DNA of 64,000 nucleotides from Curvularia sp. ZM96 (GCA_022457065.1 JAJGBQ010000005.1:806001-870000), one strand, 5' to 3'. Counted from the first letter of the stretch, positions 11,891 through 24,620 are shown. Notes: a model not told the origin generated them from the sequence alone. Program-made: numbers and translations.

Positions 11891-13801
11891 GGATATAGTA
11901 GCAGATGTGGGTAGCAGGTTGTAGCAGTGATGTGCACCCGGAAGCTTGACTCTCCGGCCGAGGCGCCTTGGTGTGTAGGTTCTTGTTGCGCGTTGGTCGC
12001 CTTGCCCTCGCTCTCGCCCTACATGCCAATCATCGCTGCAAATCTGCATACTAATCAGCCTCAGCCCATTTCATCAGCACAAGAAGAAAAAATCTGCCAC
12101 AATCCTGCGCGCGCGAGCGGGACGATGTGGATACTAGCAGCCACAGTCAGCACGGCATCCGCGATCCTGAATCCTACGAACACTACATCCACCATGCAGG
12201 TGTATATCTGCGCTCGTAATATGTAGAGATAACGTTCCTTGTTTTTTCGTTGAGTACCCTTGGGGGTCCAAAACCGAAACATGCCCCGATAGCACAACAC
12301 ACACACAAAGATAACTATGCCTCAGATAGTGCATGCACAAGTATTGCGTGTTATGTAGCTAAGCCAAACCATCGCGCGCGCACCACCTGCATGTACATAC
12401 ATGTACATAACCGAGGAACAGTCAATATATTGTTAGCAACAAACGTGTGGTGTCATTGCATCCAACCACATGGCTTTTGTTACACTTTCACAGGGCAGGG
12501 CAAGGCAAGGCAAGCGAGAAAGTGAGACGATAAGGTGGGACAACAGACGGTGAGCGTTCTCTGTGCTGTAACTGTGCATAGCCCCGGTTCCTGGGTCCGT
12601 TTAGTTCAGTCCCCGCTTCAGCTTCCAAAGCAAGGGTTTACACGTTTGCAATGGTCTCACACACGCGGTGGCTGCCTGGCTTCCGACCAGCCGGCCAATA
12701 TATCGATGCAGGCTGTATCGGCGCGATTCGGGCGTCGGTGGCATGGACTGCTAGGGATGAATGAGAGGAACGAAGGGGGTTTGCCAAGGATCGCGGTTTA
12801 GAGCCTGTCTATTGAAATGACACACATACTTTGGATGGCTTAGAGGTGGTGATGAGGTGTACCATATCTTGATGTGACGCACAAGGCGTACCAACCAAGA
12901 ACTACCAGCAACGGACAGCACCTAGCGAAATGACATGGCGCGACTAGTCGCTAGGTTTTGTGTCTCGGAGGGCAGACGCCTCCACCCCCTATGACAATTG
13001 TGTGCTCCGTCGAGTAGCCTTCTCTTGGAAGGGGGAGAATGAATAGTAGACTGGGCAAAAGACAAAAAAAAATTAAAAATAAACGGTACACTAGGTATGC
13101 AGGTGAAACGGCCGTGTAAACATATCACAACTTCTGACTCTCTGTTGTCTTGACTCGACCCAAAGCGCCGGACGAGCCGAGCCCCAGCCAGTGCCGCCAG
13201 GCCACCCGGTAACTGAGTCCAGGTCCAAAAACAAACACAATGGAAAAACCGCGGCGGGCAAAAACAAGCCCCCCCAAAAAAAGAGCCATGCGGACCCGCA
13301 ACACCCGCACACTTCCCTTCTGTTGAAACGGCCCAACACACACTCACACACCATCTTTTCTACGGCTAGCCATGATCCCTGTCTTTCCTCAGAGAGTGTG
13401 TGGGTGTTCGTTCGCTCCCATCACTCCAATCCGGCGACGCCTCCCTCGCACGGAGCCACGTCCGTCCGGCCCGTCCACATCTCCCTTCCCCCCCGAATCC
13501 CTGTCTCCTTTTCCCTTGCCCAGCGTCCCCACGCACAACTGCCCGACTCGTCCAATCGCGCGTTTCAACCTCCCGTATTTGTAGCGCGAAGGCGAGCTGA
13601 GAGGAGAAAACAAGCCCGTGCTAGCATGGAAGCAAGGCCAAGGTTCAATAAGCCGTGTTGCTGGGGCGAAGGTTTACAGAAACAGGAAAAAAAAGGAAGC
13701 GATAGGGTTGTTTACTAATTGCAGCGTTTGGTGCTAGGGCAGGGCAGTCGGTGGGGGGAACGGTCCGCGATCAAATGGCCAGCATTGTCCAGCTTAGTAA
13801 A

Positions 13802-13805
<4 letters not shown>

Positions 13806-13880
<75 letters not shown>
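13806..13880. repeat. (GT)n dinucleotide microsatellite
   Basis: An uninterrupted run of about 37 GT units. Long perfect dinucleotide runs are usually length-polymorphic, and it opens spurious Val/Cys and Thr/His ORFs on the two strands. Confidence 0.98.
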
Positions 13881-13881
<1 letters not shown>

Positions 13882-14076
13882 TATCTGAGTGGGTTGTGTT
13901 GCAACACAACAATCTTGATAGTGGAACGGATCTGAAGGATGTGCTTCGCATCGAAGGATCAGTTGGGTGGGGAAACAAGCAAGAGATACGGCCATGTGGC
14001 CGCCCATGCGCGCGACTCCCCACCCCTATAGCAGCACATCGTATTGGTATCGCGTGGGTAAGCGGCGCACGGATTT

Positions 14077-14097
14077 GGGTGGGGTGGGGTGGGGTGG
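14077..14097 (+). repeat. GGGGT tandem tract, predicted G-quadruplex
   Basis: One GGG and three GGGG runs separated by single T bases, followed by T and GG. Four G-runs of at least three with one-base loops match the classic quadruplex pattern. It lies about 200 bases beyond the GT microsatellite in a convergent gap. Confidence 0.8.
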
Positions 14098-14920
14098 AGA
14101 GCGGTGGAGAGAGAGCGGCCGCACAAGCCCATGATGGCTCAATTGGTCGGTTTCGCTCTCGCAACGGGACAAACTCGCGAGATGCGTGGCAGGGGTGCTG
14201 GCACCAATGCTGCCGTATCGAGGTCGTCGAGCCAAGCAGGCATATCGAGTAGTGTATGCATACCATTTGTGTTGAGCCCCTCCCCCGTCGTCGCCCTTGA
14301 CATGTTTTGGTTGGCTGAAATGACGTTGTGGAAGGGGAGGGGAAATTTTCCTTTTCGTGTTTCTGGTGTTTCTTTCTTTGGCAGTTGTGGCGTTGAAATC
14401 TCGCTTTGCCCTGCTTCAGGGACTATGCAGATCTGCGAGTGCTTGCAATGCCATGCCGGCAGTTGGGGCCAGCTGAGGTGGAGACGATGCTTATGCGACG
14501 TCGTTTTTGTACCCAGTACCCAGCAGCGTTGCCGTGTCGCACGGCATGTGGAAGGATAGAAGGAAAAAGCAAAAACAAGGATTGAACAAGGCCCACCAAA
14601 GGTCCGCAAACAAGCTTCATCGAATTTGTCGAGTTTGTGAGATAATCATGGATTAAGATGTAATTGTTGCCTTTTTGGTAGCGATTCATTGCGCAGCCAA
14701 AGTACGCCCAAAAGAGACGCGCCTAATGCGCCTCTATCATCCCAGTGTGCGAAAAACGTCTAACGTGCCGTTACCTGCCAATTACCCGCATGAAAAAGAA
14801 AAAGAGAAAGATGCGCGGCAAGACAGCCGTTAGTAGGTGTGCAAAGACACGGAAAGCTGTGACCCGTGCCGATCCTAAATGTTGAAGATCCAAACGAAAT
14901 GCGGCAGTCTAAAGACAGTT

Positions 14921-16576
14921 CTAGCACTTGCCGGCTTGCCACATCTTGACAGACTTGACAGTCATGCCGCGCTCGGCACCCTCGCCCCAAGTTGGGAGCC
15001 AATCATCCTTGGCTGCGCATATTGTTAGTCGCTGTGCTGTAGATCATGACGGAAGTATGCGGAGAACTCACCATTCCAGAAGTCCCGTACGGCAAAGTCA
15101 CTGCCATCGACCCACGGCTTGTTGCCCTCTCCGTCAAAGAACCAGCCATTCTGCGCACCGACAGCCACATTAAGAATAAGGTAGAAGCTCTGGTCAAATG
15201 GTGCATTGGGGCCGCCCTTAACCCAAGGGTTTTCGACAAGGGTTCCGTTGCTCGTGGTAGCTCCGTTGAATTTACCCTTGGCCCAGAGATCGCTTTTGGG
15301 GTTGAATTTCGTGTACATGACTTGCTTGAGACGAGTGTCGAGGTACAAGAAGAGGTACTTCTCGGTCCACTCAAGGCCAAAAGTGTGGAAGGCGGAGGCA
15401 AAGGTTTGGCGACGGAAGAAGGAATAACCGCGCGTGTTGACGTAGCCGTCGTGCTTGGAATCGGGACCCCAGTGGAGAGTCGACGAAACGAAGTCGTTGC
15501 CCTCGGGGTATGGCCATGCGTTTCCACGGAACTCGGCGATATCGATTTCACCGCTACGAGGCCATTCACCATAAACGCTCTGTTCAGGCATCATCCCTAT
15601 GCGTCTGTTAGTGCCCACTCACATGTAATTGGATAGATACAAAACATACAGATGGCGGGCCACAGCCAGTCACCCTTGGCAGTCTTAGCAACGACTTCAA
15701 CACGACCGTACTTGATCGACTTCTTTCCCTTGGTAGTCAGACGCGCGGAGCGAACAGGAGGAATAATGGCGCCGGTGGTCGAGTTGGAGCGGATGCTGCA
15801 AGACTTGTAGTCGGTCGAAGTGCAAGAGCCGTCGCCACCTGCCTTGGTAATGTTGAGTGTGTAGCCGTTCACAAGCTGCTCTGCTGTGATGCCCGTGGAT
15901 TCTGTTGTCAGGGTGGGAACAATGTGGAGACCCTCAGCGTCGACATAACTGTTCTTTGCGTCGTCGGTGGTCCAGTCAAACTCGCCATTACCATAACCAC
16001 CAGTCTAGGTGACCAACACGTCAGTATGAGGGAACACGAGGTTGGATTCTGACGCCTTACCTGAATCTCGTGGCTCCAGAAGGCAGGGTCAATCTTTTCA
16101 AAGTTATCCTCCATGATAAGACATCCTTCGGGAACTTGGGCCTCCTGGACTCCAGTGTACATGACGTAACCACTGACGGCAAAACCAATGATGATAAAGC
16201 CGAGCGTGATCCAGTTGCCAACCTTGGTCTTCTTCATACGCGGGTCATCTTTCCATGGCAGCTCGCGCCTAGAGGATGGGGTTAGATATTGCAAAGAATT
16301 GAGAGCCAAGACATGGACAACATACTCTCCTCGTAGCCGGTAGCTCTTGAACGGCCGCGGTTGTTTGCGAATCTCGGCATTGTTCATCTGGTTGGCGAAC
16401 ATAGGTCCAAAGGAGAGGTTGGAGGGGTTCCTGGGCACATAGTTGCCTGTTGTTGTAGACTCTGGGCGCCTCTGTGTCATGCCGACAGGAACATCGGGAA
16501 CATCGTGGGACTCGGCGGCGGGCGCGGGCACGTCGGCCTCGGCGGCCTTCTTGCTACGCTTGAACAGAGAAGGCAT
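14921..16576 (-). CDS. GH16 family type II membrane glucanase/transglycosylase-like protein
   Basis: 476 aa from five minus-strand exons: 16576-16326, 16268-16061, 16004-15650, 15596-15072, 15012-14921. A cytosolic N-terminus of about 100 residues (MPSLFKRSKKAAEADVP...) precedes one membrane segment (WITLGFIIIGFAVSGYVMYTG), so the catalytic domain faces the lumen or wall. The GH16 domain has the signature GEIDIAEF: Glu288 nucleophile, Asp290, Glu293 acid/base. The exon 3/4 junction rebuilds WPAIWMMP, which precedes it in GH16 enzymes and beta-1,3-glucan-recognition proteins. The C-terminus ends MWQAGKC. Membrane topology recalls Kre6/Skn1, but the motif set is closer to the GNBP-like GH16 branch. 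Intron 1 is 57 nt, in frame and stop-free. It is transcribed away from a GT2 synthase across a shared 2.2 kb region, suggesting joint work on wall beta-glucan. Exact linkage specificity is unknown. Confidence 0.9.
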
Positions 16577-18783
16577 GTTTGCGTGGTAGAAGCAGTAACG
16601 AGTGTCGAGTGCAGAGCGCTGGGCAAGGGAGGGTTTATTGCCGAAGTCGACTCTGCAAGAGGGGATTTGACAAACAGGCAGAGGCACGGCAAGCGACGTT
16701 GATGAGAGCTGAAGTATCAAGACGACCAGCCGAGCGCCGAGCTGACTTTTGCGGCGCGAAGAATCGATAGTAGGCTGGGCCGTGGTCGGGATGCGCGAGG
16801 CATGACGGCTTCACCAGTCTAGAATTAGAAGCTTTCGACACGTTTGCGAGCGCGAGTAGGGCTAGCGGACAGGATGGTTTCTGCATGAGCAAGGGGCAGG
16901 GCGTGGGCTGTGGCTTGCTACCGGCAGCGCACTCGATGGTGGCCAGCAGGCTAGACGCAGGTACATCGTCGACGCTAAGATAAGCACGCGGCTAGTGTGA
17001 CAGCCTTGCAGTTGTCGCGGCCAGGATCCGGCGCCACGCCACGCTAGCCCGTCGACAGAAACTGCACCGCCGCAATCCCTTTGTGGTTCGTGCCTAGGCT
17101 TAGCGCCCGGCCGATCCCCTCGTCCTCCGCGCCATACGTCTCGCTATTTTCTCCTCCCCCTGGGAGCCGATCGAGCACAGCGGTCCTGGCTAGCCACAGC
17201 AGAGTCATGCGCGGCTCTCATCTCGCCAGTCTCTGGGACCGATACTACGCCCGCACGTCATGCTCGATCTCCAGCCCACATGCTTTCGATAATGCGCCCT
17301 TCGTCGCCGTATCTGCACGTTGGTGGCACGCTGGCCCATCGCTGCCGATGGACTTATCTGTATGCCGGCTAAACAATGCACTACTGCCCGTGGTGCGTAC
17401 TCGGACAACTCCACCCCTGCCGTCTGACTTTGTCGACTAGAACCTTGACTGACTCGAAATAGCCCAGGTGGGCATGGCGTCATGCAGCAGATTAGAGGCC
17501 TGCGTCCAGAAGGCCTGCGACGTGTGGCTGCTCGAGTGGCGAGCTGCTGAATGTGCTGTACAGCTCGAAACACCAATCTAGACAGCGCAGCTTGTGCTAA
17601 TCTTAACCACGGGATATCCGCCAGGGGCCGTATCGCTGGGAGCGGGTGACTGGGCGCAGGGCATCTATCCATTAGCATCTCTGTAAGACGTCTTATCAAG
17701 TCTTGCCAGGGCCCGTAAGAAGAAACCATGCCGAAAAACAAAGCTTTTTGTAAGGCCTGCTGCCTCCTTGACTACGGCCCATGTATAATCATGACGATGA
17801 TTGTGTAAACATTCTCATTACCCAGCGATCCACATGCGGCCCATTCTTCGGTCTTGGCCTGCAGTACATCACTGAAAATACAGTAGCTGCCTGCGGGCCT
17901 CGGACGGTTTTTGGACGCCAGGTTCTCGGTTCTGGGCTGGTCCCACTTTCTACCATTCCCTAGTTGCCATCACACTCGAGGTGGCGCTACGTGAAGCCGA
18001 GGGACGATAGTGACCTTTTCCAAAAGTAAATTCTCCTTGTTGGGCTAAACGTCACCAGCGGCTAGCCTAACGAATAGCCTCAGGTCCCACTGTGCTTAGG
18101 AACAAGCGTCGGAGATGCCAGCAACCCACAAACTCAAATCCGTCTCCTTTTGACTGCCATCTCCATTGTCTCTGGCAACCGCATCATGTCGGGCCGGTGA
18201 AACGCACCCTTGGGCGCATTTCCTAGTCGAATGCCCTTGGTTCCGGCACCCAGGCTCAGTAGGCGAAGAGCGACCGGCGCGTGCGTGACAGGGGTATGTG
18301 ATTCCATGTCGGGATGGCTCGGTGCACGCGATGGCCTGCGATCTCGCCCATTCTGGATTATCATGGCTGCATGGCGGCGTTTGTGACAGACGCAGTGACC
18401 TCTTTCGGGACGCTCGCGTAGGCAATCTTGTTGAGACTCGAACGTGCTAGACCAGGGGCGATGCCGACTATTCGATAGTGCGTAGCATCAGTGTATCTCA
18501 GGCCTTGGTGGCTACGGGCTGGAGCGGGGCGGAGCCTCGCGTGGTGAAGGAAATTCTGTAGACACTACCAGGCGTGCCGCGTTGATAACCTCTGCTCTTC
18601 GACCGCTTCGGCTCGTTTTTCTCCTTCCTCACTCGCGCCGTACTTCGCAGGGCTACTTGCCCATTCCTTCGTTTTCTTGGCCTTGCCTGTTGCCTTTTAT
18701 CTGGAGGCATCTCCTTGAGCCTTTTACTATCGCTTAGCATTAATCCTCGTTAATCCGTACTCACGTACCATAATCGTCGAGAC
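16577..18783. promoter_or_regulatory. 2.2 kb divergent upstream region shared by GH16 and GT2 genes
   Basis: Lies between the two start codons, so it must hold both promoters and 5' UTRs. No ORF in it has support. Unusually long for a divergent pair here (the kelch/coilin and PET117/VMA10 pairs have 289 and 199 bases). No specific factor site is claimed. Confidence 0.55.
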
Positions 18784-21657
18784 ATGTCCAACATGTCTTC
18801 CGCCAACCCTTCCCAGGATGGGAACAGGCCCTTCATCCCGTCAAGCAGGCAGTCCTTGAGCGAAAGCGTCAGCGACTCACGCTATTCGGTACCCCAGACT
18901 CCCAATGGCCGACCTCCCGTGTCACGGCCGTTGACCATGAAGATTGACGAAGACTCAAGATACCGTGCTGTAAGTATCCCAACTCGTGAACCCATGTCTG
19001 GTGGCGCTAATCCGAGGTAGATCATCAAACATCTTTACGCCAAAGCATGCTCTATGCGATGGATGACTGCTGGAGCCCAGACACCTGGTTCTTGCGAAGG
19101 TGTCTTGATCCGAAAGGGTCAGGGAGAGTATGTCTCGGAGCCTGTGTCTGCTGACAAGGACCTCCTTGCCGCCGTCAAGAGGATCAACCCTGGTGTTGCC
19201 ATCACCATGAGCACCGATGGTACACAGGCTGTCTTTGATGTCCTCGAACCTTTCGAGACAGAGTTGATGTTCCAGAACGGTTCGCAAATCCAAATCTTCG
19301 ACTCTATGGCTGAGGTCGCCACCTCTAGCACCATCCGTAAATTCCAATATGCTGCCCTCATCCGGAAGGAAAGGCTTCTGCTTGTGTGGCACGACGACCT
19401 CGGTGCCATTCTCTCTCAGGCCATGGAGGTCGAGTCCAGGATCCTTGGTCTCGTCTGGGGTACATCTAAGAACCCCTTCAGCGGTTTCGACAGTGCAGTC
19501 CAGTCTAGCGCCAACTCTACCCTCGGTGGGTCTACTATGGACTTCGACATGGGCAAGAAGGAAGACGTCGAAGTTGTCGCCGAAGAGGTTGATGCCGATA
19601 TCGAAAAGGGACAGGGCCCCAAGGAGTCACTCGCTCGTCCCCTCATCTTCACCAGCGCCATCTTCGTCGGTCTCGCCATGGTTTTGATTACGGTCCCTGT
19701 CATCGGACTCGGTAACAGGGCTCTTATCCTTGAGACCATGACTGACAAGTTCTATCCTCGTCTCCTTCTCATCCTGACTGAACCACTGTGGATTGCGCTT
19801 GGTCTCTTCTTCGTTGTTGTCGTCCTGGGTAACATCTTCGAGGTTTTCGGTCCTGTTACCGGAGTCAAGACCAACAGCCGCTTCCATTCCGCTGTCAAGC
19901 CTAACCTCGCTCAGGCTCGCTCCCTCGGCTTCACTCCCTCGACCATCACCATTCAGATGCCCATCTACACCGAGTCTTTGGAGGGTGTCGTCAAGCCCAC
20001 CGTTGCCAGTTTGCAGGCTGCCATCTCTTACTACGAATCCCGTGGCGGAACCGCCCGCATCTTTATCAACGATGACGGTATGGCTGTTCGTTCCGAGGAG
20101 GACAACGCCAAGTTCCTGGAATTCTTTGAGAACAACAACATCGGATGGGTCTCGCGCCCCAAGCACAACCACGAAGGCTTCGTTCGCCGCGGAAAGTTCA
20201 AGAAGGCTTCCAACATGAACTTCGCTCTCAACATCTCTAACCGCGTCGAGGATGTCCTTCAACAATTCGTCAACGAACGCTACGACAATGGTAACGCCTC
20301 CATTACTGAGGAAGAGGAACTTGCGCTGTACCACGAGGCTCTCGAGCAGGTCCTTGCTGCTGATCCCCGGGCCAAGGCTGGCGGCAACATTCGAATGGGA
20401 GAGATCATTCTTATCGTCGACTCCGATACCGTCGTCCCCGAGGACTGCCTGATGTATGGTGCTGCCGAAATGTTCCTCTCGCCCGAAGTTGCCATCGTTC
20501 AGCACGCCACCGGTGTCATGCAGGTCTCCTGGGATTACTTCGAGAACGGAATCACCTTCTTCACTAACCTTGTCTATACTGCCATTCGTTTCTCTGTCGG
20601 TAGCGGTGAAGTCGCTCCTTTCGTCGGTCACAACGCCTTCTTGCGCTGGCAAGCTGTTCAATCTGTCGGTAACCCCCCTGAAGAGGATGGCTACGTCTGC
20701 TTCTGGTCTGAGAGCCACGTTTCCGAGGATTTCGATATCGCGCTTCGTCTCCAGATTGCAGGAAACATTGTTCGACTCGCCAGTTACCACGGCCGCGGCT
20801 TCAAAGAGGGTGTGTCGCTTACTGTCTTCGACGAACTGGACCGATGGGAGAAGTATGCTTATGGTTGCAACGAGCTCGTCTTCAACCCCGTACACACCTG
20901 GCTCTGGAAGAGTCCCTTCACCAAGCTGTTCCGCACCTTCCTCTTCTCCAACATCCAGCTGTCTTCCAAGATCTCCATCTGTGGTTACATCTTCTCGTAC
21001 TACGCCATTGGATCGGCTGTTCCTCTCGGTTGCCTCAACTACTTCCTTGTTGGTTGGCTCAATGGTGAGCTTGACAAGTTCTATGTCGAGTCCTGGAAGG
21101 GTAAGTAACTGTTCTACACCTGGGTTGACGACTCGCTAACTTTATCCAGTCTTCATCGTCCTGATCATCGTGTTCAACGGCATGTCCAACGTTTGCTTTG
21201 CCATCATGCGCTACCGTATCGGTGAAGCCAGTCTGCTTGGTGCCTTCTTTGAAAACATCAAATGGTTGCCTTTCTTCTGTGTCTTCTTTGGCGGTATCTC
21301 GTTCCACATCCTGCTCGCCATCTGCTCCCACATGTTTTGCATCAACATGAGCTGGGGTGCCACCGCCAAAGAAAAGGACAACTCCAACTTCTTCGCCGAG
21401 TTGCCCAAGATCTGGAAGCGTTTCAAGTGGATGTACATGCTCATGTTCCTCATGATCGGTGGCATGATCTACCTCGGCAACTTCGCTCCTCATGGCTGGG
21501 AGATTACTGGTGTCACTGCCGTCGTGCCGTAAGTACCACCTCTTGCTTCCCCTCACTCGACTTGTCACTAACGCTGCTTAGTTGGTCTGTTACCATCATC
21601 ATGCACTGCCTGCTGCCCATCGTGCTCAACCCATCGCTGACGGTCTTCAACTACTGA
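18784..21657 (+). CDS. Family 2 glycosyltransferase, cellulose-synthase-like (wall glucan synthase candidate)
   Basis: 906 aa, exons 18784-18969, 19021-21100, 21150-21528, 21582-21657. A Ser/Pro-rich N-terminus and a soluble domain of about 200 residues precede two membrane segments (IFTSAIFVGLAMVLITVPVIG; LLILTEPLWIALGLFFVVVV), the GT2 domain, and five or so C-terminal membrane segments forming a channel. Catalytic motifs: DDG at 413-415, DSD at 529-531, SEDFD with Asp632, and ELDRW at 667-671 in place of QxxRW. UDP-sugar processive synthesis and export across the plasma membrane is the family role. It resembles the fungal CelA/Tft1-type proteins implicated in (1,3;1,4)-beta-glucan and also belongs to the broader GT2 group with ZtGT2, needed for hyphal growth on solid surfaces. 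I cannot separate these without a phylogeny. Divergent from the GH16 gene. Confidence 0.92.
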
Positions 21658-24620
21658 GTGTTGTTTATGATTAAATGGATTCTCTTTTTATCTTTCGTTG
21701 GGTTCGCGATTGCGGCGTTGGGAAATCGGTGGCCAGTTGGCCGGAATACATGGAGCGGGCTTATCGCATCCAAAAGGGCATCATATTTTTAAAGGCGCTA
21801 TTACCACAGTCTCACGACTATTTCCTCAGGTTAATTTTTATTCCATATATCAGATGAAATAGAACCTATGCACTCACCGTCGAGTAAGTCATTCGCCACC
21901 CGTCTGGGGTCTAGTCGCCGCCCCACTTTCGTCCAACTCTCGAGATGCTTGTCTGCCATGCATTTTGCTTGATTTTGGGTGTCGCAAGGTGTTGGAGATG
22001 GATTCTCGATGAATATGAGATGCTCACAGCAATGTGGTGTTGAACGACCGGCCAAGTGGAGCGGATCTTGGATATAAGCTTGACACAGCAGGCACGCGAA
22101 GGTTGGGGCTGGCTGAAAAAGCAACCGGGGAACCTCGACTGCGTAGACCACCTGCACACCCACCAACGCTCGTGCGCGTCATTCGCACACCCTCATTGGG
22201 CCGTTTGTTGCACCATTTTGGCCAGAAAAACCGTTTCTCTTTTCTGATAGGCTGGCCGAATAGAAATTCTACAATCTAGACAGGCATTTCAGCGTACTCG
22301 ACCGTGGCGGGCGTTTTCAGCTTCAGTTCTCGGTCTCGCCGCCTGGCGCACTGAGCATGCACATGCATCCAGATCTGGTAATACCATTCATTCCAAGGTG
22401 ATCTATGATGGAAACCCCGGGTTTCACTTTAACAGAGGCACAACATGCCATTCATCTACAGTTCCGCGGGTGGAATATCGCACTGCACTACACAAGGAAT
22501 CCTCGAGTTCTTGTGAGCCATGTGATACTGCCTGTGGCGTCCGCGATCGAATCAGCGTATCGCGGGATGCCACTGACCAGCTAGCAAGTAGTTGCATCAA
22601 ACTCACCAAGAATTCCAACTCTGTCGATCGGTAAGCTTCCAAGCAAGTACACTGTCTATCATAACGCAACCCCTGTGTTCCCATCACCAATGTGTAGGCG
22701 TGATAAGCGAGAAAAAAACTGTATCTCAGCTTGATCGGTACGATCGTCCGCTTAGAATGTACAGAAACGGACACTGGTATGTCCTCTAGAACTTTAGCTT
22801 ACGCCACCTAGTAGGGCTGACGCGAAGAATACAGAATCGGATGTGCCCAGGTGCGTTGAAGCCCTGTGAGATCTGCGGAGCCACCATATAACTGTATGCT
22901 GAATCCATTCGCGATAACAGGACATCGCTAAACCACGTCTCGATGATTGAAGCTAGAAGTCCTCAAGGCCATAAGAAGATGCAAATTCTCCAAAACCTGT
23001 CGAGACATGGCGCACTAACCCGTCATGGGTTCCTGGCGATAATCGTGAGTGGCCTGTTTGTGTCGCCTAACGAACTCTCCCGCTGAGTCTAGAATCATGA
23101 CTCCCAGACTCATGAAAATGACCTGAGATTTTGCACAATCAGGTGGGTCTAGGTGCGGTATCGACTACGCCACCATTAACATCAACGAATAGACACAGAA
23201 ATCATACGTGTCTTTTCTTTGCAAGCAAAAGACCAAGTTCTCTGTCAGTTCTGTTGGACTTTCTCGATTGAAGGTGCCAGTCAAAGAGCACGGCCCGTGA
23301 TTTGTACTCAAAATCGGTGGCTTGCTTGGCAGAGTCTATCCAAGTTTACACGTTCTCTTTCCGAAGTGATTTCCACGTGTTCTGTAGAAGTCAGACCTAG
23401 AAAGAGTAATCGCAATCCATGCACTTCATCTGTATAAAGACTGACCCAACTTTCAAGGTGACATCATTTCACTATAGGCGCAAAGACTGACGGGCCAACC
23501 GCAGATGACTGCGACTCCTGGAAAGAAGAAGCCGCCGTAATCTAGTCTCACTCATGGAAATCTGTCAAGAAAACGCAGATTTCGCTTGAACTGAAGATGA
23601 GATTCTGCTGTGTTGGCAAACACACATTAGATTAAACGAAATTTTCCATATAGCGCATTTGCTGAGATGCTGCGCCGTGGAACGAAGTCCAAGTAATTCA
23701 CTTCTTTCGACTGACACATCATAATTTGATTGTAGGAAGAAGATCATGTTCTTCATCATCAAACCAGTTAGTGTCATGGCCTCGCCGAAGCTTATTCGAC
23801 TCGCTTATGTCTAATCTTGGTCGTAATGTGACAGAAAGTTCCCTCTAGCGAACGAGGCCTTACTGCCCTAAATGTCTTCGAGAAGCTTCTTAATTTGAGT
23901 TCTGTTGAGTTGAAGATAGATGTAATAATTTGGAACTACCACTGGCTGATCCCGCTATTGTGTTACGAGGACTTTAGCCTCGGGTACGACATCAGGCACT
24001 TGAAAAAGACCACGCTCGAGCATGTCTATGGGACAACTCACGTGAATCGCCGCCGCCCATCAGCCTATGAATATCCTGGTGAAGGGCCGCGTGCTTTGTT
24101 TCAAACGAAGTCACTTTAATCTGCCTCGTGGCTCACAACTCCTTTCTGCTACCGAGGACTAAAAAGACATTAGTAAGAGTGTCGCATGCATACACACTCA
24201 TGGAGTGTATCAGGATGTAACCATATTCAACCCCTTGATAAATACCCCAATATTGGTGTGTTGGGAATGCTCTAGTTGTTGATGTGTTTCCGGGTTAGGA
24301 GGTTCGACATAGAGAACATCAGATACACAAACCGTCTTCGTAATCATAATTAGGTTAATGTCATCTGGAATTGATTCATAAACCCATGAACATTAGCTTC
24401 CTGTTGAGATATGATGCCCATAATCACTCTTCAATTTGAGGACCTCACAAGTGCATTAAACATCGATATTCCATATTATTCAACAGTCTCTGCTGCATTA
24501 TTGTCTTGTTGCTTACTGCTGTTGTGCTCGTTTTATAACTATCCTAGGTACGATTCATGATCGCTCTCGCTTTCGAGGTGTTCATGCTAGGCCCAGGCAA
24601 GGGGTGTTTGGACTGCCTCC
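21658..24620. other. Intergenic, 3 kb, convergent GT2/kelch
   Basis: Between the 3' ends of the GT2 gene (+) and the kelch gene (-). Includes AT-rich stretches (about 23560-23780 and 24200-24560). Short ORFs only, none with recognisable features; no transposon ends, tRNA or long tandem repeat found by eye. Could be an eroded repeat, which I cannot show. Confidence 0.45.

Larger units (their letters stand above)
11891..14920. other. Convergent intergenic region, 3 kb, repeat-bearing
   Basis: Bounded by the 3' ends of the P450 (+) and the GH16 gene (-), so no promoter is needed for either neighbour. Contains a (GT)n microsatellite and a G-quadruplex motif (separate entries), and a pyrimidine-rich plus strand at about 13370-13570 that resembles a fungal promoter. 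Long ORFs here are artefacts of simple sequence. A noncoding transcript or a gene of very small exons is possible but not demonstrated. Confidence 0.5.

Noticed and set aside
13191..13718. 175-codon plus-strand ORF
   Set aside because: Pro/Ser/His-rich low-complexity composition from a pyrimidine-rich tract; no domain or splice partner.
13719..14252. Plus-strand 177-codon ORF with a long Val-Cys run, and its minus-strand Thr-His partner
   Set aside because: Created by the GT microsatellite, which has no stop codons in several frames.
15046..15636. 196-codon plus-strand ORF
   Set aside because: Antisense of the GH16 catalytic exon.
19627..20895. 422-codon minus-strand ORF
   Set aside because: Antisense of the GT2 catalytic region; no domain, and GT2 has motif-level support.
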